From assembly GCA_021414305.1 (NCBI GenBank), contig JAIOOS010000015.1, positions 1 to 64,000 of the forward strand: a stretch of DNA of 64,000 bases. The letters run 5' to 3'. The position numbers and the translations under genes are program-made. The notes under the pieces were generated by a model. It was given only the letters and a program-made list of their open reading frames with translations. It ran no database searches and had not been told where the DNA came from. The stretch is from Burkholderiales bacterium (GTDB lineage: Bacteria; Pseudomonadota; Gammaproteobacteria; Burkholderiales; Burkholderiaceae_C). Positions 26,693 through 34,575 of this stretch are shown in pieces (position 1 is the first letter of the stretch; each line of letters opens with the position of its first letter).

Positions 26693-27391
26693 TCATTGCT
26701 GTACGCGTTCCACGCCGAATGGCGGGGAGCTCAGCATCAGGTAGCGATCGGAGGCAATGAAGAGGTCGAAGCCCATCTTCTCCCGCTCCGCGGCTCGCGC
26801 GGCATACACGGACGGACTCGAGTCGTAGGTCGACATGCCGGCCGCGCAGGCGCTCGCGTCGGCCCAGCGCACCACCACCGCGACGAGCGGAAGATCGTCA
26901 CCGCTCAGGAGGTCGAAGGCGGCCTCCACCTTGCCGCCGGCCTGCTCGATCGCCGGTCGATCGGCCGCCAGGAAGGCCTGGCGGGCCGCGCCGCCTTGGC
27001 CCGTGTGCACCCGCAGGAGCAGGAGCTGGTAGACGCCGCCTGGCCGTGCAAGGTCGCTATCCGCCGCCAGCGCCGGCTCCGGCCAGGCGGCCATGAACTG
27101 CGTGTCGACCCGCGCGGTCAGCTCGGTCTTCGCGTGGGCCGTGCGTCGCAATTGCTGCCACTCGGCGTCGGCACCGAAGGCCGCCCAGGCGGCATTGCGC
27201 TGTTCGAGCGAGCTCCAGCCGAGGATCCAGACGAAGGCCGGCAGGCGCGGGCCTGCAACCGCATGCCAGGCGCCGAGGGGACGCGGCACCTTCGCCCGCT
27301 GCAGCACAGCCGTGCAATCGGTCGCCATGAGCCTTTCCATCTCCGCCATCCGTCCGCCGCCGGCCTGGTAGATCCTGAGTTCATGCAGCAT
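26693..27391 (-). CDS. NIPSNAP-family protein
   Basis: About 232 aa, two dimeric ferredoxin-like NIPSNAP repeats: the first starts LHELRIYQAGGGRMAEME with PLGAWHAVAGPRLPAFVWILGW, the second GVYQLLLLRVH. The family is found in catabolic operons, but its biochemical role is not established. The ATG at 27391 (MLHELRIYQ) is preferred over one at 27412 because family members begin with this strand. Same strand as the Bug receptor and the transporter. Confidence 0.8.
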   Translation of the reverse strand: MLHELRIYQAGGGRMAEMERLMATDCTAVLQRAKVPRPLGAWHAVAGPRLPAFVWILGWSSLEQRNAAWAAFGADAEWQQLRRTAHAKTELTARVDTQFMAAWPEPALAADSDLARPGGVYQLLLLRVHTGQGGAARQAFLAADRPAIEQAGGKVEAAFDLLSGDDLPLVAVVVRWADASACAAGMSTYDSSPSVYAARAAEREKMGFDLFIASDRYLMLSSPPFGVERVQQ

Positions 27392-27421
27392 GAGATGTCT
27401 CCTGGTCGGCAAAGTCGGCTG

Positions 27422-28381
27422 TCATTGCGTCAACGGCAGACCGGCCTTGCGCATGAGGTCCTCGGTCGTCGCGATGTCCTTCTTGAGGAACGATGCGAAG
27501 GCCGCCGGATCGCCGCCCGCGGGCGTGGCCCCCTGCAGCGCCAGCGTCTCCACCACGTCCGGCGCGGCGAGCGCCTTGGTGGTGTCGGCGTTGATCCGGG
27601 CGATCACCGCGGCGGGCGTACCCGCCGGCGCGAAGATTCCGTACCAGACGCGGGACTCGAGCCCCGGCACGCCGGCTTCGGCGCTGGTCGGGATCTCCGC
27701 GAAGAGCGGAGAACGGTGGGTGTCCGCCACAGCCAGCGCCTTCAGCTTGCCGGACTTGATGTGCGGCAACAGCGCCGGCGGCGGCCCGAACATCACCGTG
27801 ACCTGTCCGCCCACGAGATCCAGCACCGCCTGACCCATGCCCTTGTACGGAATGTGCGTCATCTTGGTCTGCGTCAGGCTCTGGAACAGCTCGCCTGCCA
27901 GGTGGGTAGACGAGCCCGCGCCCGACGACGCGAACGAGACCGAGCCATCGGTTCGCGCCTTGGCATACGCGACGAATTCGCGCAGGTTGTTGACGGGCAG
28001 CGAAGCATTCACGGCAACGATGTTGGGCGGTATGCTCAACAGCGATACGGGAGCGAGCTCGGCCTCGTTTGCCGTCAAGACGGCGCCGCTGGCACCGACC
28101 AGCAGCGTGTGGCCGTCGGGTGTCGCCCGAGCCACTTCCTTGGCGCCGATCAATCCCGCCGCCCCGGGGCGGTTGAGCACGATCACGGTCTGACCCCAGG
28201 CCTCGGAGTATTTCTTGGCCAGCAGGCGGCCCAGCAAATCGGCACCGCCGCCCGGCGGAAATGCGACGACCACCGTCACCTGCTTCGAGGGGAAGCCGGT
28301 CTGCGCGGCGGCCGGAACGATGGCAGCGAGGCCGATGCCGAGGGCGGCGATCGAGCGACTCAGAAGTTGGCGAAACTGCAT
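27422..28381 (-). CDS. Bug-family (tripartite tricarboxylate transporter) substrate-binding protein
   Basis: 319 aa with signal peptide (cleavage after about PAAAQ) and the Bug signature VTVVVAFPPGGGADLLGRLLA, NRPGAAGLIGAKEVARA, HIPYKGMGQAVLDLVGG and GVPGLESRVWYGIFAPAGTP. Bug proteins are very numerous in Bordetella, Cupriavidus and relatives, and many are orphans without TctAB membrane subunits, as here. They bind carboxylates in the periplasm for uptake or sensing. Codirectional with the upstream small gene and the IclR gene. Confidence 0.93.
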   Translation of the reverse strand: MQFRQLLSRSIAALGIGLAAIVPAAAQTGFPSKQVTVVVAFPPGGGADLLGRLLAKKYSEAWGQTVIVLNRPGAAGLIGAKEVARATPDGHTLLVGASGAVLTANEAELAPVSLLSIPPNIVAVNASLPVNNLREFVAYAKARTDGSVSFASSGAGSSTHLAGELFQSLTQTKMTHIPYKGMGQAVLDLVGGQVTVMFGPPPALLPHIKSGKLKALAVADTHRSPLFAEIPTSAEAGVPGLESRVWYGIFAPAGTPAAVIARINADTTKALAAPDVVETLALQGATPAGGDPAAFASFLKKDIATTEDLMRKAGLPLTQ

Positions 28382-28423
28382 GGCGGATCCTTCAATGGAA
28401 AAACTCTGGCGAGCGATCCCGGT

Positions 28424-28705
28424 TCAATCAGGGACGCAACGGAACGCGGTCGGCGGCGGTGGCCGGAGACGAGTCGTGGACTGCACCGCGAGATACGTGA
28501 CCGCGGCGCGCCGGGCGGTGAACATCCGGCGGAACTGGTCGGGAGGTATCGGTTCGCAGGAAGCGCTGAAGAACAGGGACCAGGTCGCCTCCGGCACCCG
28601 CTCGCCCGCCATCGCGGCCTCGTTCTCGCGCGTGCGCCGGACCACCTCTTCGGCCGGGGCGACGTAGGGCCGGTAGATGTTGTCGATCACGCTCGAGCCG
28701 CACAC
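28424..28705 (-). CDS. Small protein of unknown function
   Basis: 93 aa; not recognised. GTG start at 28705 preceded by a strong AGGAGA ribosome site about 9 nt upstream, which also overlaps the end of the IclR gene 12 bp away, favouring a real coupled gene. The protein begins CGSSVIDNIYRPYVAPAEEVV and has a charged middle (RTRENEAAMAGERVPE), then a WSLFFSASCEPIPPDQF block that resembles a folded domain; the tail is Pro/Arg-rich and may be poorly conserved. No signal peptide or membrane segment. It lies between a regulator and a periplasmic receptor. Confidence 0.55.
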   Translation of the reverse strand: MCGSSVIDNIYRPYVAPAEEVVRRTRENEAAMAGERVPEATWSLFFSASCEPIPPDQFRRMFTARRAAVTYLAVQSTTRLRPPPPTAFRCVPD

Positions 28706-28717
28706 GGTCGCACTCTC

Positions 28718-29518
28718 CTAGTTGCTGATTTTCGAGCCCAGTGCGGCGGAGATGTCGCGGGCCGCGCCGACCACGGCTGGCGCCAGCTGGCGGATGCGCG
28801 CCGGACGAAGACGATCGAGCGGTCCGGCGATGCCGACCGCGGCGACGACCTCGCCCCGCCCGTCGACCACCGGCGCGGCGATGCCGGCGACGTTCGGCCT
28901 GAACTCGCCGACGTTGGTGGCATAGCCGCGTTCGCGGACCTGCTTCAGCACGGTCAAGAGCTCGTCGTACTGCACGATGGTCGAGGGGGTGTGGCGCACG
29001 CTCAGTCGGGCGACCTCCCTTATCACCGGCGGAGGCTGCCCGCACAGCAGGGCCTTGCCGGAAGCGGTGCAGTAGGCCGGGGCGCGGCCGCCCAGCGGCG
29101 TGTGCGCGCGAACCGGGTTTGCGGTCTCGATCGTCTCGACGTAGACCACCTCGTGGCCGTCGAACACGGCGAGGTGCGCGGTCTCGTCCGTCTCCTGCAC
29201 CAGCCGCTGCAGGTGCGGGCGCGCCGCGGCCGGCAGGTCCATGCGCGCGTGGATGCGTTGCCCCAGCTCCCACAGGCGCAAGGTCGGCTCGTAGCTGCTG
29301 TCGGCGTTGCTGCGCACGTAGCCCATGAACCGCAGCGTCGCGAGGATGCGGTGCACATTGCTCTTCTGCAGGCCGGCCGCCAGGGCCAGCTCGGTCACGC
29401 CCATGGGCCGGCCTCGCTCGACCAGTCGCTCCAGCATGCCGAGGGTCTTCACGGCGGTCCTGTCGATGCCGGCCGGCATCTCCGGCGTTCCGGACTCCCG
29501 TTCGGGCACCGCGCTCAT
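28718..29518 (-). CDS. IclR-family transcriptional regulator
   Basis: About 266 aa. An N-terminal winged helix (VTELALAAGLQKSNVHRILATLRFMGYVR) is followed by the GAF-like effector domain with VFDGHEVVYVETIET, GGRAPAYCTASGKALLC and NVGEFRPNVAGIAAPVVDGRGEVVAAVGI. The ATG at 29518 overlaps the stop of the WD40 gene (ATGA), so the regulator is made as part of the operon it lies in. It is one of two IclR proteins here that could read the shared three-half-site operators at 32694, 49054, 49215 and 56741. Confidence 0.92.
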   Translation of the reverse strand: MSAVPERESGTPEMPAGIDRTAVKTLGMLERLVERGRPMGVTELALAAGLQKSNVHRILATLRFMGYVRSNADSSYEPTLRLWELGQRIHARMDLPAAARPHLQRLVQETDETAHLAVFDGHEVVYVETIETANPVRAHTPLGGRAPAYCTASGKALLCGQPPPVIREVARLSVRHTPSTIVQYDELLTVLKQVRERGYATNVGEFRPNVAGIAAPVVDGRGEVVAAVGIAGPLDRLRPARIRQLAPAVVGAARDISAALGSKISN

Positions 29519-30477
29519 GCGTGCACCTCGACAACGCCGCACTCTCCGGCCGCGCTGCCGAACGCGAGACGCGTGCCGCTGCCGTCCCAGGCGATCGAGG
29601 TGATCGCCGCGCGGCCGGTATCGCGCAGCGGCCGTGCCGCCGCCGGGTCTTCGGCCGAGGCGAGCTGAACCGCGCCGTCGTCATAGGCGATGGCGAGCAG
29701 CCTCGAGCCCGGCCGCCACGCCACGGCGGTGACGACCCGCTGCGCCCGTGGCGCGAGCTCGACGGCGTTGCGGGTCATCGGTCCGTCGTCGCCGTCGAAG
29801 GGCCAGACGATGGCGGCGGCGGCGCCGGAGGTGGCGAGGTACGCGCCGTCGGCGGTCCAGGCCCAGTCGTCCACCCTGCCCCGGTAGCCGAGCATGCGGA
29901 AATGCTTGCGATCGGCGAGGCGCCAGCCGTGCAGGAAGCAGTTCTGCGAGGCGACGAGCAGGAACCGGCCATCAGGCGAGAAGGTGGACGACGTGTGGAT
30001 GTCGTTCCATTGCAGTTCCAGCGGCTCGCCTGCGACATCGGTCTCGTGGATGGTGATGCAATCCTGCTGCGCCACAGCCAGGCGCGCGCCATCGGCCGCA
30101 AAGGCGATGCCCTTCACGCCGCGGCGGTGCTGGAGCTGCCGCTGGCTCGCGCCCGACCGCAGCCAGACGGTCTTGCCCGACGCATAGGCGAGGCGGCCCC
30201 GGCTCTCGCCGACCGCAGTGATCCACTTGCGCGGGACGGCGCCGACCTCGTGAGCCTCGCCGCTCGCCCCGGTGCGGCAGACCCGCCCGTCCTCGCCGCT
30301 GGTCAGCATGGCGTCCTGGCCGGCGACGGGAAAGGCGGCGAGGGACGCATCGGCATGGACACGCAGGCAGTCGAGGTCGGCACCCATGCGACGCAAGGTG
30401 CCATCGGCGAGCGCGAACGACGGCAGCCCGCCGATGAACGCGGCCGAGAGGCAGTGGCTTTGGAACTCGCTCAGCAA
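29515..30477 (-). CDS. WD40-repeat beta-propeller protein
   Basis: About 320 aa. Repeats end in strands like [39 protein letters not shown] and [13 protein letters not shown]. No ATG is available; the TTG at 30477, preceded by GGAG 7 nt upstream and overlapping the CobW stop by 7 bp, is the most likely start. No signal peptide. WD40 genes directly after CobW genes point to a role with a metallochaperone, perhaps as a scaffold, but no activity is known. Confidence 0.8.
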   Translation of the reverse strand: MLSEFQSHCLSAAFIGGLPSFALADGTLRRMGADLDCLRVHADASLAAFPVAGQDAMLTSGEDGRVCRTGASGEAHEVGAVPRKWITAVGESRGRLAYASGKTVWLRSGASQRQLQHRRGVKGIAFAADGARLAVAQQDCITIHETDVAGEPLELQWNDIHTSSTFSPDGRFLLVASQNCFLHGWRLADRKHFRMLGYRGRVDDWAWTADGAYLATSGAAAAIVWPFDGDDGPMTRNAVELAPRAQRVVTAVAWRPGSRLLAIAYDDGAVQLASAEDPAAARPLRDTGRAAITSIAWDGSGTRLAFGSAAGECGVVEVHA

Positions 30478-31541
30478 CGAGCTGCTCCGGCAAGGCAGCT
30501 GTCGAGCCCCTGGGCGATGCCGTCGCGGTCGAGCTCCCGGCCGATGAAGACCAGCCGGCTCTCGCGTGCTTCGCCGTCCCTCCAGCAGCGCTGGTGATCG
30601 CCCTCGACGATCATGTGCACGCCCTGCACCGCGTAGCGCCGGGCCTCGTCGCGGAAGGCGAGGATGCCCTTCATGCGCAGGATGTCGGGCCCGCGATCCT
30701 GCGTGAGCTTGTGGATCCAGGGAAAGAACTTGCTCTGGTCGAGCTCGCCGGTGCGAAGGGAGATGGAGCCGACGGTCACGTCGTGCACCGGGGAAAGTTC
30801 GCCCTTGCCGTTGCCGTGCGCGTGGTGAACATCGGCGCCGTGGTCTTCGTGCGTGCAGCCGTCGTGGCAGGCGTGCGCCCCGGGTTCGGCGGGCTCGAGC
30901 AGCTCGGGCTCGAGGCGCAGGGCCCGCTGCAGGTCGAACACCCCGCGATCGAGGATGCGGTCCAGGCCGATCGCGGAGCGTTGCGTGCGGTGGATTTCCG
31001 CGTAGGGATTGACCGCCCGGATCACTGCCTCCACCTGCTCCAGGTCGGCCGGCGAGACCAGGTCGGTCTTGTTCAGCAGCACGACGTCGGCGAAGGCGAT
31101 CTGGTCCTCGGCCTCGCGGCTGTCCTTCATGCGCAGCGGCAGGTGCTTGGCGTCGACCACGGTCACCACCGCGTCGAGCCGGGTCTTCGCCCGGACCCCC
31201 TCGTCCATGAGGAAGGTCTGGGCGACCGGCACCGGGTCGGCGAGGCCGGTGGTCTCGATCACGATCGCGTCGAACCGCCCCGGCTGGCGCAGCAGCCGCT
31301 CCAGCACTTCGATCAGGTCGCCACGCACGGTGCAGCAGACGCAGCCGTTGTTCATCTCGTAGATCTCTTCGTCCGTCTCGACGATGAGATCGTTGTCGAT
31401 GCCGATCTCGCCGAACTCGTTGACGATGACCGCGAAGCGCATGCCGTGGTCGCCGGTGAGGATGCGGTTGAGCAGCGTCGTCTTGCCCGCGCCGAGGTAG
31501 CCGGTGAGCAGCGTGACCGGAAGCTTCTCGGTCGACTCCAT
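30471..31541 (-). CDS. CobW/COG0523-family GTPase (metallochaperone)
   Basis: 356 aa. The G1 loop GYLGAGKT is at residues 14-21, the metal-binding C-x-C-C (GCVCC) at 66-70, the NKTD base-recognition motif, and a His-rich insert with a [20 protein letters not shown] run around residue 225. The C-terminal CobW_C domain contains [19 protein letters not shown]. These proteins deliver zinc or another metal to target enzymes at the cost of GTP. It sits between an LVIVD propeller (31554) and a WD40 propeller (29515), so one of these may be the client. Confidence 0.92.
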   Translation of the reverse strand: MESTEKLPVTLLTGYLGAGKTTLLNRILTGDHGMRFAVIVNEFGEIGIDNDLIVETDEEIYEMNNGCVCCTVRGDLIEVLERLLRQPGRFDAIVIETTGLADPVPVAQTFLMDEGVRAKTRLDAVVTVVDAKHLPLRMKDSREAEDQIAFADVVLLNKTDLVSPADLEQVEAVIRAVNPYAEIHRTQRSAIGLDRILDRGVFDLQRALRLEPELLEPAEPGAHACHDGCTHEDHGADVHHAHGNGKGELSPVHDVTVGSISLRTGELDQSKFFPWIHKLTQDRGPDILRMKGILAFRDEARRYAVQGVHMIVEGDHQRCWRDGEARESRLVFIGRELDRDGIAQGLDSCLAGAARC

Positions 31542-31553
31542 CTCGCTCCCTCC

Positions 31554-32669
31554 CTACGCCCGTTCCAGGATGTGCATGCCGCGGTTGCGGTCGATCACGT
31601 ACATCAGGCCCTGCTCGGTGAGGAACACGTCGTTGGTCTGCGGCCGGTCGAAGCCCGACGGGGTGTCGGGCACGAAGTAGCCCACTTCCTTGGGGGCATG
31701 GGGGTTCTTCACGTCGACCAGGCGCAAGCCGAACTCGAACCAGGCGACCGGGATCTCGGTGCCGTAGACCTGCTCGGCGGGCTCGTGGCAGCCGGAGAAC
31801 TCGGGCATGTTGCGGTTCTCGAGGCCCTCGATCTGGTACGTCGAGATCGGCACCGGCTGGGTCTCGTCGGTGATGTCCACCAGCCACATGAAGGCCGGCG
31901 GCGAGGGGCGGAGCTTCCTCACGTCCTCGTCGGCGACGATCGCGATCTTGCGCCCCGCCACCTCGAACGGCAGCGGCAGCACGGTGTGCGTCGGGTGGCT
32001 GAACGCCGGGCTGTACTGGAGCCGGGAGACGAGCTTCGGCCTGGACATGTCCTCGATGTCGAGGATCACCATGCCGGCGTGCCAGTAGGCGACGTAGAGC
32101 CGGTTGCCGCGGCGCAGGATGTGGTGGCACCAGGTGAGGCGATAGCCCTCGTCGGGGGTCTCGCCGCCGGCGACGTGCTGGCCCGGCATCCACCAGCGGC
32201 CAACCTCCTCCGGCCGGGTCGGATCCTTGAGGTCGAGGATCATGGCGATGTTGAGGTGGTAGCCCGCCACCGTCGGCGTGATGTAGGCGTAGCGGCCGTC
32301 GAAGTCGAACCGGTGCACGCCGGCGCCGGCCGACTTCCAGAAGCACAGCTCCTTCGGCTTGGCCGGGTTCGAGACGTCGTAGACGAGCATGCCGCCCTGG
32401 AAGTTGTCGTCGTGGATGTAGGGCGGCGGGCACTCCCAGTTCACCACCATCAGGTCGTTCTCGACCCGCACCTTGTGCGTGTGCACGCCGGCCGGGATCG
32501 GGATGTGCGCCACCTGTTTCGGATGCTTGGGGTCGCTGATGTCGAGGATCGACGTGCCCGCCGGCGCGTCCATGTGGGCGACGTAGCAGTACTTGCCCTG
32601 GACGTAGACCTGCCCTCCGCCGGTGATGTCGAAGTAGGAGACCTCTTTGAGACCTTTGGCCTTGGGCAT
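31554..32669 (-). CDS. LVIVD-repeat beta-propeller protein, His-rich (paralogue of 22199-23425)
   Basis: 371 aa from the ATG at 32669 (MPKAKGLKEVSYFDITGGG); an upstream in-frame ATG would lie beyond the operator and promoter. Blade cores are SILDISDP, LVYDVSNP, AMILDLKDP, MVILDIEDM, LVDITDE and LRLVDVKNP. His residues in GVHRFDF, CHHILRR, HPTHTVLPL and GCHEPAEQ fall at the same places as in the plus-strand paralogue, suggesting a bound metal. First gene of the operon with CobW, WD40 and IclR. An operator shared with the organosulfur-type operons lies 24 bp upstream. Confidence 0.86.
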   Translation of the reverse strand: MPKAKGLKEVSYFDITGGGQVYVQGKYCYVAHMDAPAGTSILDISDPKHPKQVAHIPIPAGVHTHKVRVENDLMVVNWECPPPYIHDDNFQGGMLVYDVSNPAKPKELCFWKSAGAGVHRFDFDGRYAYITPTVAGYHLNIAMILDLKDPTRPEEVGRWWMPGQHVAGGETPDEGYRLTWCHHILRRGNRLYVAYWHAGMVILDIEDMSRPKLVSRLQYSPAFSHPTHTVLPLPFEVAGRKIAIVADEDVRKLRPSPPAFMWLVDITDETQPVPISTYQIEGLENRNMPEFSGCHEPAEQVYGTEIPVAWFEFGLRLVDVKNPHAPKEVGYFVPDTPSGFDRPQTNDVFLTEQGLMYVIDRNRGMHILERA

Positions 32670-32693
32670 GGGAGCGTGTTCCTTCGCAGTCCG

Positions 32694-32719
32694 TTCTATT
32701 ATTTGGAACACCGTTCCAA
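32694..32719 (-). promoter_or_regulatory. Three-half-site operator upstream of the LVIVD/CobW operon
   Basis: In gene direction the half-sites are TGGA (32718-32715), N6, TTCC (32708-32705), N7, AGAA (32697-32694). The first two form a perfect 17-bp palindrome TTGGAACACCGTTCCAA at 32703-32719. The site ends 24 bp before the ATG at 32669, where a repressor would block initiation. Near-identical sites precede the genes at 49033, 49276 and 56704. GGAA/TTCC half-sites are usual for IclR-family regulators; the assignment to IclR is inference. Confidence 0.65.
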
Positions 32720-32850
32720 GTTGATTCACTTTAGCGGCAATCTGTCGTCGCTGCAATCTCGGCTTCCGCATGGATCGGGTCGGCGGACGCACTGCTCCCG
32801 CCCCCGCCGCATGCCCGAGGCCAAACCGCCGGGTCGGGCCGGGTCGGAAC

Positions 32851-33702
32851 TCAGTCGCGCCGCGAGTAGTCGACGACCGCGCGAATCAGCGCCTCGACCG
32901 ATGCCTTGATCGCCGGGAAGCCCTCTGTCTTCTTGAACGTCTTGGTGTCGATGAACTGCCGCTTGTTGATCTCGATGAACACGCTTTCGCTCCGGCTGGC
33001 GAGGTTCGAGTGGCGCCGCGTCAGCTCACCGCCGTAGTAGGGAAAGTTGCGGCTGACGGTATGGCCCCGCTCTTGCAAGGTCGCGGCGATGAAGTCGAAC
33101 AGCTCGGGCGTGCAGGTCGTGCCGTGGATGTCGCCGATGTTGAAGTCGGCGCGCGCCTGGCCCGGGTCGGCGTGCGTCGGCGCGCCGATCGCCGACATGC
33201 AATGGAAGCTGAGCTGGATCGCGCGGCCGGAAGAAGCGCGCATGCCGGCGAGGATGCGCGCCAGCTCTTGGTGGTAGGGCTCGTGGTAGGTCGCGAGCCG
33301 CTCCTGCAGCTCGGCGACGCTGAGCTTTCGCTCCTGCATCTGCGTGCCGTAGCGCGACAGGCGCTTGATCAGCCCCAGGCCCCGCTGGGTGAAGTCGCTC
33401 TGCGTGATCGGCCCCGGCCACTTGCCCTCGATCAGGCTTTCGTCGACGTCGGCGGCGCTGCGGTTGGTGTCGATGAAGGTGTTCGGGAAGCAGGCATGGA
33501 GCAGGGTCGCGCCGAGCTCGGGCGCCGCGGCGCAGAAGTCCTCCACGTACATCGAGACGTTGTCGTGCACCTCGGTGAACGGCAGCGGCGAGCGGAACTC
33601 GGGCGGGTACTCCCGGCCGCTGCGCGAGACGTCGACGAGGACGGGCGCCGGAACGCCGGCGGGGTCATGGCGGCGCAAGACGCCGGGCTGAAGCGTGATC
33701 AT
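32851..33702 (-). CDS. N-formylglutamate amidohydrolase-family protein
   Basis: 283 aa, FGase fold (PF05013). Candidate zinc ligands are in the N-terminal LVDVSRSGREYP (normally DSPHSG, here without the His), TFIDTNRSAADVDESL, and SFHCMSAIG, with the later FNIGDIHGTTC. In known members the enzyme releases formate from N-formylglutamate at the end of histidine breakdown. No other hut genes are near and one usual zinc His is missing, so a related amide substrate is possible. Divergent from the RidA gene at 33786. Confidence 0.8.
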   Translation of the reverse strand: MITLQPGVLRRHDPAGVPAPVLVDVSRSGREYPPEFRSPLPFTEVHDNVSMYVEDFCAAAPELGATLLHACFPNTFIDTNRSAADVDESLIEGKWPGPITQSDFTQRGLGLIKRLSRYGTQMQERKLSVAELQERLATYHEPYHQELARILAGMRASSGRAIQLSFHCMSAIGAPTHADPGQARADFNIGDIHGTTCTPELFDFIAATLQERGHTVSRNFPYYGGELTRRHSNLASRSESVFIEINKRQFIDTKTFKKTEGFPAIKASVEALIRAVVDYSRRD

Positions 33703-33743
33703 GGGCCGATAGCTTGACAGAGAATTCGTTGTCGTGCCAGCAT

Positions 33744-33768
33744 TCAGAATCGTCGTTCCGTATTCTGA
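33744..33768. promoter_or_regulatory. Inverted repeat in divergent promoter (amidohydrolase/RidA)
   Basis: TCAGAAT (33744-33750) and ATTCTGA (33762-33768) form a perfect 7-bp inverted repeat with an 11-bp spacer in the 83-bp divergent gap. The minus strand between them also shows CGGA-N7-TTCT, a weak partial match to the IclR-type operator found at four other promoters. An AAGGAG ribosome site at 33772-33777 serves the RidA gene. A TTGACA at 33714-33719 may be a -35 element but no good -10 is at the right distance. Confidence 0.45.
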
Positions 33769-33785
33769 TACAAGGAGATGTCGCC

Positions 33786-34133
33786 ATGGACGTGAAGTAC
33801 GTCGGATCGGGCACCCGCTACAGCAAGGCCGTGATCCACGGCAACACCGCCTACCTCGCCGGCAACGTGGCCAAGGATCCGGGCCCGACGGCGGCCGAGC
33901 AGACGCGCATGATCCTGGCGCAGATCGACGACACGCTCAAGCTCTGCGGCACCGACAAGAGCAAGCTCCTGACCGCCACCATCGTCTTCGCCGACATGCG
34001 CGACTTCGACGCGGTGAACGACGTCTGGGACGGCTGGGTCGACCCGACGGCCCTGCCGACCCGCACGCCCATCGAGGCCAAGCTGATCACCCAGCGGCAC
34101 CTGGTTGCGATCCAGGTCACCGCTGCACTGTAG
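33786..34133 (+). CDS. RidA-family (YjgF/Rid) protein
   Basis: 115 aa. Conserved YSKAVIHGNTAYLAGNVA and, at the C-terminus, a Lys-Leu-Ile strand after RTPIEAKL, where RidA proper has an R-x-x-x-(E/V) active Arg. Here the Arg of PTRTPIEA is kept. RidA hydrolyses reactive enamine/imine intermediates made by PLP enzymes. Strong AAGGAG ribosome site 8 bp upstream of the ATG. First of two tandem rid genes in front of a peptide-type importer. Confidence 0.88.
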   Translation: MDVKYVGSGTRYSKAVIHGNTAYLAGNVAKDPGPTAAEQTRMILAQIDDTLKLCGTDKSKLLTATIVFADMRDFDAVNDVWDGWVDPTALPTRTPIEAKLITQRHLVAIQVTAAL

Positions 34134-34142
34134 GGCGGACAG

Positions 34143-34526
34143 GTGCAAGCAACCCGAAACGAATCGACGACCAAGCGCCCGCCGGTGCGCCGCGAGCCGC
34201 TCGACCGCAGCTCGAGCGATGCGGTGATCCACGACGGAACGGCCTACATCGCGGCCCAGGTTCCGGACGAGGGCCTGGCCACCGTCGCCGAGCAGACGCA
34301 GAGCGTGCTCGACAAGCTGGACGCGGTGCTCGCCCGCTGCGGCACGAGCAAGCGCAAGCTGCTGACCGCCACCGTCTACTGTGCCGACAGCCGTCACTTC
34401 GACGAGGTCAACACCCGCTGGGACGCCTGGGTGCCGTGGCACGACCCGCCGGGCTGCCAATACGTCGTCGCCAAGCTTCGCAAGCGCGAGCACAAGATCT
34501 CCATCCAGGTCGCCGCCGCGATCTGA
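34143..34526 (+). CDS. RidA-family protein, second copy
   Basis: 127 aa, GTG start 9 bp after the first rid stop. Clearly homologous to its neighbour (SDAVIHDGTAYIAAQVPD; KRKLLTATVYCADSRHFDEVNTRWDAW) but with a 20-residue N-terminal extension. The position of the active Arg reads PPGCQYVVAKL, with no Arg, so it is probably inactive as an imine hydrolase or has another specificity, as in other Rid subfamilies. It may form a heterotrimer with the first copy. Confidence 0.85.
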   Translation: MQATRNESTTKRPPVRREPLDRSSSDAVIHDGTAYIAAQVPDEGLATVAEQTQSVLDKLDAVLARCGTSKRKLLTATVYCADSRHFDEVNTRWDAWVPWHDPPGCQYVVAKLRKREHKISIQVAAAI

Positions 34527-34575
34527 CCTCTCCCTCCCCTGCGCGCCAGCGCACCGCCGCTTTCGAGGAACCGAC

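Noticed and set aside
32851..33702. Histidine-utilisation (hut) locus around the formylglutamate amidohydrolase-like gene
   Set aside because: No hutH, hutU, hutI or hutF nearby and one expected zinc His is absent, so a hut role is not supported.
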